From Saccharum officinarum (Eukaryota > Streptophyta > Magnoliopsida > Poales > Poaceae): a DNA stretch of 64,000 nt. Shown one piece after another: positions 32,010-44,572 of this stretch. Each line of letters begins with the position of its first letter. The first letter of the stretch is position 1. Made by a program: the position numbers and the translations under genes. The notes under the pieces are model-generated. The model did not search any database, had not been told where the DNA came from, and worked only from the letters and a program-made list of their open reading frames with translations. The stretch is from NCBI GenBank assembly GCA_020631735.1, contig CM036225.1, positions 67,878,662-67,942,661 of the forward strand, written 5' to 3'.

Positions 32010-35000
32010 AGATTTCTGAGCCTATGGGACGTTCGGCGCAAACCGTGCACCTATCTTGTGTCAAGATTAGCTCTATGTCCAAACAGACCAAAACGAGCAT
32101 CCACGTGTGCCTCGTCACCTAGGATTACCGTCAGGTGTGTCCAAAACAATTTTGAGCCTATGGTACGTTCGACTCAAACCGTGTATCTATCTTGCGTCAA
32201 GATTAGCACTATCTCCAAATAGACTAAAACAAGCATCCACTTGAGCCTCGTCACCGAGGAGATCCATCGGGTGCGTCCAAATTGATTTCTGAGCCTATGG
32301 AACGTTTAGCGCAAACCGTGCACGTATCTTGCACCAACACTGCCACAGTCACCAAATGGATTGAAACGAGATTCCACATGACCAAAGTCACATAAGAGAT
32401 CCATCGGGTGCATCCAAAACGATTTCTGAGCCTATGCTACGTTCGGCAAAAACCGTGCACCTATCTTCGCACTATGTCTAAACAGACCAAAACGAGCATC
32501 CACTTGAGCGACGTCACATAGGAGCACCATCGAGCATGTCCAAAATGATTTCCAAGCCTTTGGTACGTTCGACGCAAACCGTGCACTAATCTAGCATCAA
32601 GATTAGCACTATCTCCAAACAGACCAAAACGAGCATTCACTTAAGCCTCGTCACCTAGGAGTACCATCTGGTGCGTCCAAAATGATTTCTGTGCCTACCG
32701 TATGTTTGGCGCAAACAGTGCACCCATCTTGCACTGATAGTACCGCTGTCTCCAAATGGATTGAAACGAGATTCCACATGACAAATGTCACCTAGGAGAT
32801 CCATCGGCTGCATCCAAAATGATTTCTGAGCCTACGGTACGTTCGGCGCAAACCGTGCACTTATCTTGCGTCAAGGTTAGCACTATCTCCAAACATACCG
32901 AAACGAGCATCCACTTGAGCCTCGTCACCTAGGAGTACCATCGGGTGTGACCAAAATGATTTCTAAGCGATGTTTGGAGCAAACCACGCACCTATTTTGC
33001 ACTGACACTAACACTGTCTCCAAATGGATTGAAACAAGATTCTAAATGACCAATCTCACTCAGAAGATCCATCGGGTGCGTCCAAAATGATTTCTGAGCC
33101 TATGGTATGTTCGGCGCAAACCGTGCACCTATCTTGCGTCATGATTAGCACTATCTCCAAATGGACTGAAACGAGCATCCACTTGAGCCTCATCAGCTAG
33201 GGGTAGCATCGGGTGCGTCCAAAACAATTTCTAAGCCCATGGTACATTTGGCGCAAGACATGCACCTATCAAGATTTGCACTATCTCCAAACAGACCAAA
33301 ACGAGCATCCTCTTGAGCCTCGTCACCTAGGAGTACCATCGGGTGCGTCCAAAATAATTTCTGTGCCTATGGTATGTTTGGCACAAATAGTGCACCCATC
33401 TTGCACATACAATATTGCTGTCTCCAAATGGATTGAAATGAGATTCCACATGACCAATGTCATCTAGGAGATCCATCGGGTGCATCCAAAATGATTTCTG
33501 AGCCTATGGGACGTTCGGCGCAAGCCGTGCACCTATCTTGTGTCAAGATTAGCTCTATGTCCAAACAGACCAAAACGAGCATCCACGTGTGCCTCGTCAC
33601 CTAGGAGTACTATCGGGTACATCCAAAATTATTTATGTGCCTATGATACGTTTAGCGCAAACCGTGCACATATCTTGCACTAACACTGCCACTGTCACCA
33701 AAGGATTGAAACGAGATTCCACGTGACCAAAGTCACATAGGAGATCCACCGGGTGCATCCTAAATGATTTCTTTGCCTATGCTACGTTCAGAGCAAACCG
33801 TGCACCTATCTTGCGTCAAGGTTAGCACTATGTCTAAACAGACTAAAACGAGCATCCACTTGAGCTTCTTCACCTAGGAGTACCATCGAGCGCGTCTAAA
33901 ACGATTTCTAAACCTATGGTACGTTCGACGCAAACCGTGCACCAATCTTGCATCAAGATTAGCACTATCTCTAAACAGACCAAAATGAGCATCCACTTAA
34001 GCCTCATCACCTAAGAGTACCATTGGGTGCGTCCAAAACGATATCTGTGCCTACGATACGTTTGGCGTAAACAGTGCACCCATCTTGCACTGATAGTATC
34101 GCTGTCTCCAAATAGATTGAAACGAGATTCCAGATGACCAATGTCACCTCGGAGATCCATCGGGTGCATCCAAAATAATTTCTGAGCCTACAGTACGTTC
34201 AGCGCAAACCGTGCACCTATCTTGCGTCAAGGTTATCACTATCTCCAAACATACCAAAACGAGCATCCACTTGAGCCACGTCACCTAGGAGTACCATCGG
34301 GTGCGTCCAAAACGATTTCTAAGTGATATTTGGTGCAAACCATGCACCTATCTTGCACTGACACTAACACTGTCTCCAAATGGATTGAAACTTGATTCCA
34401 AATGACCAATGTCACTGACAAGATCCATCGGGTGCGTCCAAAATGATTTCTGAGCCTATGGTACATTCAGCGCAAACTGTGCACCTATCTTGCGTCAAGG
34501 TTAGCACTGTGTCCAAACAGACCAAAACGAGCATCCACTTGAGCCATGTCACCAAGGAGTACCATCGGGTGCGTCCAAAACTATTTCTGTGCCTATGGTA
34601 CGTTTGGCGCAAACCGTGCACCAATCTTACACTAACACTACCACTGTCTCCAAATGGATTGAAATGAGATTCCACATGACCAATGTCACATAGGAGATCC
34701 ATCGGGTGCGTCCAAAACAATTTCTGACCCTATGTTACGTTAGGCGCAAACCGTGCATCTATTTTGCATCAAGATTAGCACTATCTCAAAACAGACCAAA
34801 ATGAGCATCCACTTGAGCCTCATCACCTAAGTGTACCATCGGGTGTGTCTGAAATGATTTTCGAGCTTGTGGTACGTTCGGTGCAAACCGTGCACTTATC
34901 TTGCGTCAAGATTAGCATTATCTCCAAATAGACTGAAACAAGTAACCACTTGAGCCTCGTCACCTAGAAGTACCATCGGGTGCATCCCAAAATGATTTCT

Positions 35001-38000
35001 GAGCTACGTTTGGCGCAAACTATACACCTATCTCGCGTCAAGGTTAGCACTATGTCTAAACAGACCAAAACGAGCATCCACTTGTGCCTCATCACCTGGA
35101 AGTACCATCGGGTGCGTCCAAAACGATTTCTAAGCGATGCTTGGCGCAAACCGTGCACCTATCTTGCACTGACATTAACACTATCTCCAAATTGATTGAA
35201 ACGAGATTCCAAATGACCAATGTCACTAAGAAGATCCATCGGGCGCGTCCAAAATGATTTCTGAGCCTATCGGACGTTCGGCGCAAACCGTGCACCTATC
35301 TTGTGTCAAGATTAGCTCTACGTCCATGTGTGCCTCGTCACCTAGGATTACCATCAAATGTGTCCAAAAATGATTTTTGAGCTAATGGTACGTTCGACGC
35401 AAACCGTGCATCTATCTTGCGTCAAGATTAGCACTATCTCCAAACAGACTAAAACAAGCATCCACTTGAGCCTCGTCACCGAGGAGATCAATCGGGTGCG
35501 TCCAAATTGATTTCTGAGCCTATGGAACGTTTAGCGCAAACCGTGCACGTATCTTGCACTAACACTGCCACTCTCACCAAATGGATTGAAACGAGATTCC
35601 ACATGACAAAAGTCAGATAAGAGATCCATCGGGTGCATCCAAAACGATTTCTGAGCCTATGCTACGTTCGGCGCAAACCGTGCACCTATCTTGTATCAAG
35701 GTTACCACTATGTCTAAACAGACCAAAACGAGCATCCACTTGAGCCACGTCACATAGGAGTACCATCAAGCATGTCCAAACCGATTTCCAAGCCTATGGT
35801 ACGTTCGACGCAAACCATGCACCAATCTCACATTAAGATTAGCACTATCTCCAAACAGACCGAAACGAGCATCCACTTAAGCCTCGTCAACTAGGAGTAC
35901 CATCGGGTGCGTCCAAAACGATTTCTATGCCTATGGTATGTTTGGCGCAAAAAGTGCTCCCATCTTGCACTGACAGTACTGCTGTCTCCAAATGGATTGA
36001 AATAAGATTCCACATATCCAATGTCACCTAGGAGATCCATCGGGTGCATCCACAACGATTTCTGAGCCTACGGTACGTTCGGCGCAACCCATGCTCCTAT
36101 CTTGCGTCACGGTTAGCACTATCTCCATACAGACCAAAACGAGCATCCACTTGAGCCTCGTCACCTAGGAGTACTAACGGGTGCATCCAAAATGATTTCT
36201 GTGCCTATGGTACGTTTAGCGCAAACCGTGCACATATATTGCCCTAACACTACCACTATCACCAAAGAATTGAAATGAGATCCCACATGACCAAAGTCAC
36301 ATAGGAGATCCACCGGGTGCATCCTAAACGATTTATGAGCCTATCCTACGTTAAGTGCAAACCGTAGACCTATCTTATGTCAAGGTTAGCACTATGTCTA
36401 TATAGACCAAAGCGAGCATCCACTTGAGCTTTTTCACCTAGGAGTACCATCGAGCCGTCTAAAATGATTTCCAAGCCTATGTTACGTTCGACGCAAACCA
36501 TGCACCAGTCTCGCATCAAGATTAGCACTATCTCCAAATAGACCAAAATGAGCATCCACTTAAGCCTCGTCACCTAGGAGTACCATCTGGTGCGTCCAAA
36601 ACGATTTTTGTGCCTATGGTACGTTTGGCGCAAATAGTGCACCCATCTTGCACTGATAGTACCGCTGTCTCCAAATGGATTGAAACGAGATTCCACATGA
36701 CAAATGTCACCTAGGAGATCCATCGGGTGCATCCAAAACGATTTCTGAGCCTACGGTATGTTCGGCACAAACCGTGCACCTATCTTGCGTCAAGGTTAGC
36801 ACTATCTCCAAACAGACCAAAACGAGCGTCCACTTGAGCCTCGTCACCTAGGAGTGCCATCGGGTGTGTCTGAAATGATTTTTGAGCTTGTGGTACGTTC
36901 GGCGCAAACTGTGCACCTATCTTGCGTCAAGATTAGCACTATCTCCAAATAGACTTAAACAAGTAACCACTTAAGCCTCGTCACCTAGAAGTACCATCGG
37001 GTGCATCCCAAAATGATTTCTAAGCTACGTTTGGCGCAAACCGTGCACCTATCTTGCATTAACTCTAACAGTGTCTCCAAATGGATTAAAACGAGATTCC
37101 ATATGACCAATGTCACCGAGGAGATCCATTGGGTGCGTCCAAAATGATTTCTAAGCCTATAGTACGTTCGGCGCAAACAGTGCACCTATCTTGCACAGAC
37201 AGTACCGCTGTCTCCAAATGGATTGAAATGAGATTCCACATGACCAAAGTCACATAGGAGATCCATCGGGTGCATCCAAAACGAATTCAGAGCCTATGGT
37301 ACGTTCGGCGCAAATCGTGCACCTATGTGGCGTCAAGGTTAGTACTATGTCTAAACAGACCAAAACAAGCATCCACTTGAGCGTCGTCACCTAGGAGTAC
37401 CATTGAGCGTGTCCAAAATGATTTCTGAGCCTATGGTACGTTCGACGCAAACCGTGCACTAATCTCGCATCAAGATTAGCACTATCTCCAAACAGACCAA
37501 AACGGGCATCCACTTAAGCCTCGTCACCGAAGAGTACCATCAGGTGCCTCCAAAACGATTTCTGTGCCTATGGTACGTTTCGCGCAAACAGTACACCTAT
37601 CTTGCACTGACAGTACCGCTATCTCCGAATGGATTGAAACAAGATTCCACATGGCCAATGTCACCTAGGAGATCCATCGTGTGCATCCAAAATGATTTCT
37701 GAGCCTATGGTACGTTCAGTGCAAACCGTGCACCTATCTTGCATCAAGGTTAGCACTATGTCCAAACAGACCAAAACAGCATCCACTTGAGCCTCATCAC
37801 CTAGGAGTACCATCGGGTGCGTCCAAAACTATTTCTAAGCGATGTTTAGCGCAAAGCGTACACCTATCTTGCACTGACACTAACACTGTCTCCAAATGGA
37901 TTGAAATGAGATTCTAGATGACCAACGTCACTAAAAAGATCCATCGGGTGCGTCCTAAATGATTTCTGAGCTTATAGTACGTTCGGTGCAAACCGTGCAC

Positions 38001-38377
38001 CTATCTTGCGTCAAGATTAGCACTGTCTCCAAACAGACCAAAATGAGCATCCACTAGAGCCTCGTCACCTAGGAGTACCATCGGGTGTGTACAACGATTT
38101 CCGAGCCTATGGTACGTTCGACGCAAACCATGCACCTATCTTATGTGAAGATTAGCAATATCTCCAAACGGACCGAAACGAGCGTCCACTTGAGCCTCGT
38201 CAGCTTGGGGTACGATCGGGTGCGTCCAAAATGATTTCTAAGCCTATGGTATATTTGGCGCGAACCATGCACCTATCAAGATTAGCACTATCTCCAAACA
38301 GACCAAAACGAGCATCCACTTGAGCCTCATCACCTAGGAGTACCATCAGATGCGTCCAAAACCATTTCTGAGCCTAT
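32010..38377 (+). repeat. 137-bp satellite array, block 2
   Basis: About 46 monomers of the same A and B types, same orientation as block 1. The first monomer (32010-32128) is a close copy of the last monomer before the insertion (about 23822-23941), including the GCTCTATGTCC and CCACGTGTGCC variants. So the two blocks were one array, and the insertion is flanked by paralogous monomers rather than by the two halves of one monomer. The block ends at the CCTAT target site of the CRM-type element. Confidence 0.95.
38373..38377. other. Left target-site duplication, CRM-type element
   Basis: CCTAT, identical to 45118-45122. It is part of the satellite string GAGCCTATGGTACG, so the array rejoins perfectly when the element is removed. 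Confidence 0.95.
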
Positions 38378-38994
38378 TGATGAGGACACCACGTGTACAT
38401 CTACACCAGCAGCACCTCAGGCGCCTCTAGTTACTCCTCCACCACTGGCGTCTGCAGTTGATCATCTAGTTGGGCCAATTACTCGGGCCCGTGCAAGAGA
38501 ATTAAACTTCATCATGTTGTTAAGGAACGAAGGCCCAGCAGAATAAGAAGATGGGCCAACAGAGTAGTCCAAGATGGGGGTGCCTAGGGTTTGGAGCCGT
38601 AGCCCTTTCTTTGGGCGCGCGCCACTCTCCTGCCGCCGCCCTTTTATTTAGTCAGAGTCGCTTTTGTTTACAACTTGAGTTTTGTTTTACATCTAGCTTT
38701 AGCTACTCTCGAACACGTGCCAATCTGCGCTGTCTCATGTAATTTAGAACTCCACTTTCGAGTGATAATAAGATTGCTCGCATCTTTTTCTTGTTCGTTC
38801 TTCGATTGCGTGCAGGAATTGATCTTCGTGATCAGGCTGACCTCGTACCGGCAAGGTTGGTAACCATTGGGAGTTGGTTCAGCGATTGCATTGGCGCTTC
38901 GGGTTCGCTTGTCGTAGTCGGATCGTGAGGGTCTACTACCACCAAATCGAAATTATCTCCACTCACCGAAAGATCGGGCACTCCCCCTCTATCA
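38378..38994 (+). repeat. 5' LTR of the CRM-type element (617 bp)
   Basis: TGATGAGG...CTCTATCA. It carries an in-frame copy of the polyprotein tail, uninterrupted here where the 3' LTR has a TAG. A TTTTATTTAG string near 38641-38650 may serve as the TATA region, followed by the presumed R and U5. Confidence 0.93.
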
Positions 38995-38996
38995 AG

Positions 38997-39004
38997 TGGT
39001 ATCA
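38997..39004 (+). promoter_or_regulatory. Primer-binding site (initiator-Met tRNA type)
   Basis: TGGTATCA lies two bases after the LTR, matching the first eight bases of the usual plant site complementary to initiator methionine tRNA; the following AATT departs from the consensus GAGC. Confidence 0.75.
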
Positions 39005-40033
39005 AATTTTCAGGTTGATCGGTGAGTTTTATCGAGTGTTTTTCCCTTCCTATAGTCCACGAAAACCAAAACAAAAAAATTCACATTAGATCCTTGTCCC
39101 AGCAACCGTTTAGTCTTGCACATTCTTTCAATAATCTGTGTTGAATTTGTGTGCTTACTCGTTCAATTGTTGCTGGTCACTTGTGTTTAATCCCTTGTTT
39201 TTCTCTTTGTTCTCCTCACCCTAGTTTCGCCACCGCCGTTCCGCTGTTCGGCCACCGTCCCCTTCACGCGAAAACCCAGCTTGGTAGCCACCAGACCACC
39301 GGGCCGCTGCATACCACCCCTCCGATCACCCCCTCCCTGTCGAAAACAAAGATAGAAAGAAATAAAAAAAAGAAAAAAAGAAACAGGAAGAAGGAAGGTG
39401 ATCCGGTTTGGTTCGGTGGAAGGTTTCCTTGTGCGCGCCGTGAACCCCCTGGGTCGCGACACTCCAGGGCCTCTGCACCCCCATGCATACATTGCCCTCC
39501 CTTTCATCTACCTATCTCGCCTTACTCTAGAGAGAGAGAGAGAGTATCTTCTTTTTACCGGAATACCCCTATACTTTCAGAAAAAGTGTGTGCCGTCTTT
39601 TGATGTTTGAGATCCTCTCTGTTCATATTATTAGTTTTTGGGGACTCTTGAAAAAAAACAGATCCAAACAAATCAAGAATTTGCCTTTTTAAGCCACACC
39701 CTCTCCCTCTTTGCCACCTCCTTTGTTTCCCACTTCTTTCCAGCAGCGTTGTTTTGTATTTAGCACTATAATTCAACTTTGCATTATTGTTTGCTTGTGC
39801 TAATCCTTGACTTGAGTGCAGCCTACCTAGAACTCTACATAGTTCTACGACGGGCTGACTTTGTTTCCCAGGCAATCGCTGCTCCAATCTTTCGAGAGTT
39901 CCTCCGGTCGGTTGCAGGTCGCCCCTATGTGCTCGGTAACAACGGATAAGACATTGATAACAGCACTAGTGTGAGCGCCTTGTGAGCCGTTACACCCCTA
40001 TTTTGGCGTCGGTTTTTTTGTTTTGCGCTAACC
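39005..40033 (+). other. Untranslated leader of the CRM-type element
   Basis: About 1 kb without a credible gene. It holds an A-rich stretch (39350-39400) and a short AG microsatellite (39530-39545), and ends in ACCATGGC, a good plant start context at 40034. Confidence 0.7.
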
Positions 40034-41273
40034 ATGGCAGGCGACGACGACGACGCCATGAAGGATGAACAGCTGCAGGACATGCGGACACAGATTGATG
40101 GACTTGCCGTAGACATCATGACGATGCATGAACGGATGGATTCCACGGTCACTACGGCGAACAAACGGTTCGATCAGCTTGACCTCGCGCAGACAGCCAC
40201 CAAGACCACGCTCGACACCATCATGTCACGCCTCGATGCTTTGAACATGATGGTCATAGAATTCCAGCAGGATTACGGTGGTGACACGGAGCATGACGGT
40301 GGACACCGTCAAGGCCATGCTCGCCATGTGCCATGCCACCACGGTAATGATCCTTTTGCTAAGATAAAATTTAAAATTCCATCTTTTAATGGCAAATATG
40401 ATCCTGTCGCATATCTTGATTGGGAATTAGAAGTCGAACAGAAATTTGCATGCCATGATATTCCAACTACTTCTCAAGTTAAAGCTGCTATTAGTGAATT
40501 TACTGATTTTGCTTTAATTTGGTGGCGTGAATATAAACAAAAACATCCCACTCTAGCTCCAACCACATGGGATCAATTAAAAGCTGCTATGCGCCATAGA
40601 TTTGTACCTTCTTTTTATGCCCGCGATTTACTTAATAAAATGCAATGTTTTCAGCAAGGTTCACAATATGTAGAGGACTATTACCAGGAATTGCAAAAAA
40701 GGCATGATTCATTGTGGGTTAGTTGAGGAAACTGACGCTGCTATGGCACGATTTCATGGTGGTTTAAAGGGTGAAATTCAGGATATACTTGATTATAAGG
40801 AGTATTATGATATCACCACATTATTTGAATTTGCTTGCAAAGCTAAACGTGAAATACAGGGATGCCGTTCGAAGCCATATTCTAACTCTTTTGCAGGACG
40901 AAGATCGACATCCGGTTCAGCACCCGCACCCCCTGCACCTTCCATGCCCGCCACTACACCGCGTGAGCGGGCAGCCACTACTGCAGGTGCTCCCCCGTCC
41001 ACAGGCCGCACACGGGATATTCAGTGCTTTCGTTGCCAAGGATTTGGCCACGTGTCTCGGGACTATCCAAACAAGCGTGTATTGGTCATTCGTGATGATG
41101 GTGAGTATTCTTCCGCTAGTGATTCTGAAGATATTCAACACACTATGCTTGCCACTGACCATGTAGCAAAGGCGGAAGTACATGTCAACCCGGGCGACAC
41201 CGATAGGTATGAAAGTCTTGTTGTGCAGCGTGTTCTTAGTACACAGGTCGCTCCGCCCGAGAAGAATCAGTGA
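40034..41273 (+). pseudogene. gag of the CRM-type element
   Basis: The start is ATG 40034 (MAGDDDDAMKDEQ) in a strong context. A coiled-coil-like stretch (residues 10-70) precedes the capsid-type domain, with KFKIPSFNGKYDPVAYLDWE from about residue 115 and WWREYKQ near 160. The frame ends at 40726; the protein continues in another frame from about 40704 (GLVEETDAAMARFHGGL), so one small indel lies near 40715. The zinc knuckle is CFRCQGFGHVSRDYPN: the fourth zinc ligand should be cysteine but is tyrosine (TAT at 41064-41066), one base from TGT. The frame then meets TGA at 41271-41273, where CGA (arginine) would fit. Gag would package RNA into particles; this copy cannot. Confidence 0.85.
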
Positions 41274-42044
41274 CACACTCTTTTCCATACCAAGGGCGTG
41301 GTGCAGGAGCGGTCCATTCGCATTATCATCGACAGCGGCAGCTGCAACAATTTGGCTAGTACCGCGCTGGTTGAAAAGTTGTCTTTACCCACTCGTAAGC
41401 ATCCACATCCTTATCACATTCAATGGCTTAATGATGGTGGGAAAATTAGAATTACTCGATCGGTCCGTGTTCCTTTCTCCATGGGTGCTTATTCTGATTT
41501 TGTCGATTGTGATGTTATTCCCATGGAAGCATGCTCTCTGTTACTTGGGCGACCTTGGCAATATGATACTGATAGCTTGCATCATGGTCGTTCAAATCAC
41601 TATTCTTTCATGTTTAAGGGTCAGAAAATAATTATACATCCAATGACACCTGAACAAATTCTTAAAGATGATCTTGCTAGAGCTGCTAAAACTGCTAAAC
41701 AACTTGAACCGTTGACCTCTGTTAATTCTGAAATCAAGTTGAATGCTCCTGTTTTGCTTGCTACACGTGCTGATTTCGATGAGTTACGCGATGCTCCTTT
41801 GCCATGCTATGCCCTTATATGCTCTAGTGTGTTCGTTTCACTTGATGATGCACCATCTTTGGATATTCCCCCTACGGTTGCTAACATTTTGCAGGAGTAC
41901 GCTGATGTTTTTCCAAAAGATTTGCCACTGGGACTCCCACCACTTCGTGGCATTGAGCACCAGATCGACCTCATTCCCGGCACACAGCTTCCGAACTGCG
42001 CACCATACTGTACAAATCCGGATGAGGCGAAGGAAATACAGTGA
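41274..42044 (+). pseudogene. Protease and linker of the CRM-type element
   Basis: Same frame as the second half of gag, after the TGA at 41271. The aspartic protease motif is RSIRIIIDSGSCNN (near 41310-41350), followed by ALVEKLSLP and the linker to RT (VFPKDLPLGLPPLRGIEHQIDL). It ends at TGA 42042-42044, again where CGA would fit. Confidence 0.8.
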
Positions 42045-43230
42045 CAGGTACAGGCATTGCTTGACAAGGGTTATATTCATGAGTCTCTTAGCCCCTGCTC
42101 CGTTCCCGTGTTACTTGTTCCCAAGAAAGATGGATCATAGCGTTTGTGTGTAGATTGTCGTGCTATTAATAACATTACCATTCGCTACCGATAACCTATA
42201 CCACGCCTTGAAGATCTACTAGATGAGCTGAGTGGTGCCATTCTTTTCACTAAGGTAGATTTGCGTAGTGGCTACCATCAGATTCACATGAAATTAGGTG
42301 ATGAATGGAAAACGGCTTTCAAAACAAAATTTGGGTTATATGCCGTTTGGTTTGACAAATGCTCCCAGCACATTTATGTGTTTGATGAATGAAGTTCTAC
42401 GGCCCTTCATAGGACTGTTTGTAGTTGTCTATTTTGATGACATTCTCATTTACAGCAAGTCCATGGAAGAGCATTTAGAACATTTGCGTGCTGTTTTTGA
42501 TGCATTGCGTGCAGCCCATTTATTTGCTAACATCGAAAAATGCATGTTTTGCACACAACGTGTTTCGTTTCTTGGCTATGTTGTTACTCCACAGGGCATT
42601 GAGGTGGATAGCAGCAAGATCGATGCCATTCGGGCATGGCCTACACCGACAAAGGTCACACAAATTCAAAGCTTTCTTGGCCTTGCAGGTTTGTACCACA
42701 GGTTTGTTCGTGATTTTAGCTCCATTGCAGCGCCTCTACATGAGCTTACAAAGAAGGATGTTCCCTTTGGTTGGAGTGATTCACAAGAGGTTGCGTTCAG
42801 CACTTTGAAAGATAAGTTAACCAATGCTCCTCTCTTGCAGTTGCCTGATTTTACTAAAGTGTTTGAGCTTGAATGCGATGCTAGCAGTATTGGGCTAGGT
42901 GCTGTTTTGTCACAAGAAGGAAAGCCGGTTGCTTATTTTAGCGAGAAATTCAGTGGTGCTAGCTTGAATTATTCTACGTATGATACGGAGCTTTATGCTT
43001 TAGTGCGCACTTTGCATACTTGGCAGCACTACCTTTGGCATCGTGAGTTTATAATTCATTCTGATTATGAGGCTTTAAAACATATTCGTACCCCAAACAA
43101 ACCTGAACCGTCGTCATGCTAAATGGGTAGAATTCATTGAGTCTTTCCCTTACATTATTAAACACAAGAGCGGCAAGGAAAATGTTATTGCTGATGCTTT
43201 GTCTCGTCGCTATACCATGCTGTCACAGTT
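42045..43230 (+). pseudogene. Reverse transcriptase and RNase H of the CRM-type element
   Basis: The first RT strings ([26 protein letters not shown]) are followed by TAG at 42138-42140, where tryptophan TGG is usual, and TAA near 42194. [14 protein letters not shown] is intact. A small deletion near 42340 changes frame before [13 protein letters not shown]. The catalytic string is [10 protein letters not shown]. RNase H shows [16 protein letters not shown] and [10 protein letters not shown] frameshift near 43090 then separates LKHIRT from the remaining RNase H end ([17 protein letters not shown], to about 43210). At least four lesions, so inactive. Confidence 0.85.
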
Positions 43231-44572
43231 AGATTTTAAAATCTTTGGCTTGCAAACTATGAAGAATGACTATGTGGACGATGCTGATTTTAAAGATGCT
43301 TTCACCCATTGTATTCATGGCAAACCATGGGGCAAATTTCACATATAGGACGGATTCCTGTTTCGCGCTAACAAGCTGTGTGTTCCAGCAAGCTCGGTTC
43401 ATCGTTTGTTATTACAGGAAGCGCATGGAGGCGGCCTCATGGGGCATTTTGGCGTCTACAAAACACATGAGGTGCTGGCTGCCCACTTCTTTTGGCCCCG
43501 GATGCGCGCTGATGTTGAGCGCCTTGTTGCACGCTGCACTACTTGCCAGAAAGCTAAGTCACGATTGAACAACCATGGTTTGTACATACCTTTGCCTGTT
43601 CCTACTTCTCCTTGGCTTGATATTTCTATGGACTTTGTTTTGGGATTACCTCGAACTAAGAAGGGGAGGGACAACATTTTTGTGGTTGTTGATCGTTTCT
43701 CCAAAATGGCTCATTTTATACCTTGTCATAAAACCGATGATGCTATCAATATTGCTGAATTGTTCTTTAGCGAGATTATTCGTTTGCATGGTATTCCCAA
43801 TACAATAGTCTCTGATCGTGATGCTAAGTTTCTCAGACATTTTTGGAGATCACTGTGGAATAAATTGGGAACTAAATTGCTGTTTAGCACAACTTGTCAC
43901 CCTCAAACTGATGGACAAACTGACGTGGTTAATCGAACTTTGTCAACCATGCTTAGGGCGGTTTTAGATAAAAATTTGAAACGTTGGGAAGATTGCTTGC
44001 CTCATGTTGAGTTTGCATATAATCATGCAACGCATTCTTCTACAAAGATGTGTCCCTTTTAGGTTGTTTATGGTTATATTCCTCAGGCGCCTATTGATTT
44101 GTTTGCGCTTGATGCTGAGGACACCCCACACATAGATGCCGCTGCACATGTTGATCAAATGATTAGCTTGCATGAGCAAACTCAACAAAACATTTCTGCT
44201 GCTAATGCTAAATATCAGGTTGCGGGTAGTAAAGGGAGACAACATGTTACTTTTGAACCGGGTGATCTGGTTTGGTTGCATTTGAGAAAAGATCATTTTC
44301 CTGCTTTACGTCGTTCTAAATTGATGCCACCTGCTGCTGGTCCTTTTAAAGTGCTAACCAAAATTAATGATAATGCTTATATCCTTGACCTGCCTGCGGA
44401 GTTTGGTGTTTCCACGAGTTTTAATGTTGTAGATTTGAAACGGTATGCGGGTGAAGATGAGGAGTTGTCGTCGAGGACGACTTCAGTTCAAGAAGGGGAG
44501 GATGATGAGGACACCACGCGTACATCTACACCAGCAGCACCTCAGGCGCCTCCAGTTACTCCTCCACCATAG
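43231..44572 (+). pseudogene. Integrase and C-terminal tail of the CRM-type element, overlapping the 3' LTR
   Basis: Stops lie near 43346 (TAG) and at 44060-44062 (TAG). Numbering from 43406, the zinc-binding residues are H7, H14, C44 and C47; catalytic residues are D76 and D137, while the third position is aspartate (D173, GAC at 43922-43924) in [13 protein letters not shown] instead of glutamate. The tail has AGPFKVLTKINDNAYILDLP and SRTTSVQEGEDDEDTTRTST, the last part inside the LTR. It ends at TAG 44570-44572. Without that TAG the frame would run to TAA 44669-44671 and add GPITRARARELNF, the motif typical of CRM elements. Confidence 0.85.
44491..44502 (+). promoter_or_regulatory. Polypurine tract of the CRM-type element
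   Basis: AGAAGGGGAGGA lies directly before TGATGAGG. It is inside the coding frame (QEGED), so it serves both as codons and as a primer site. Confidence 0.75.
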
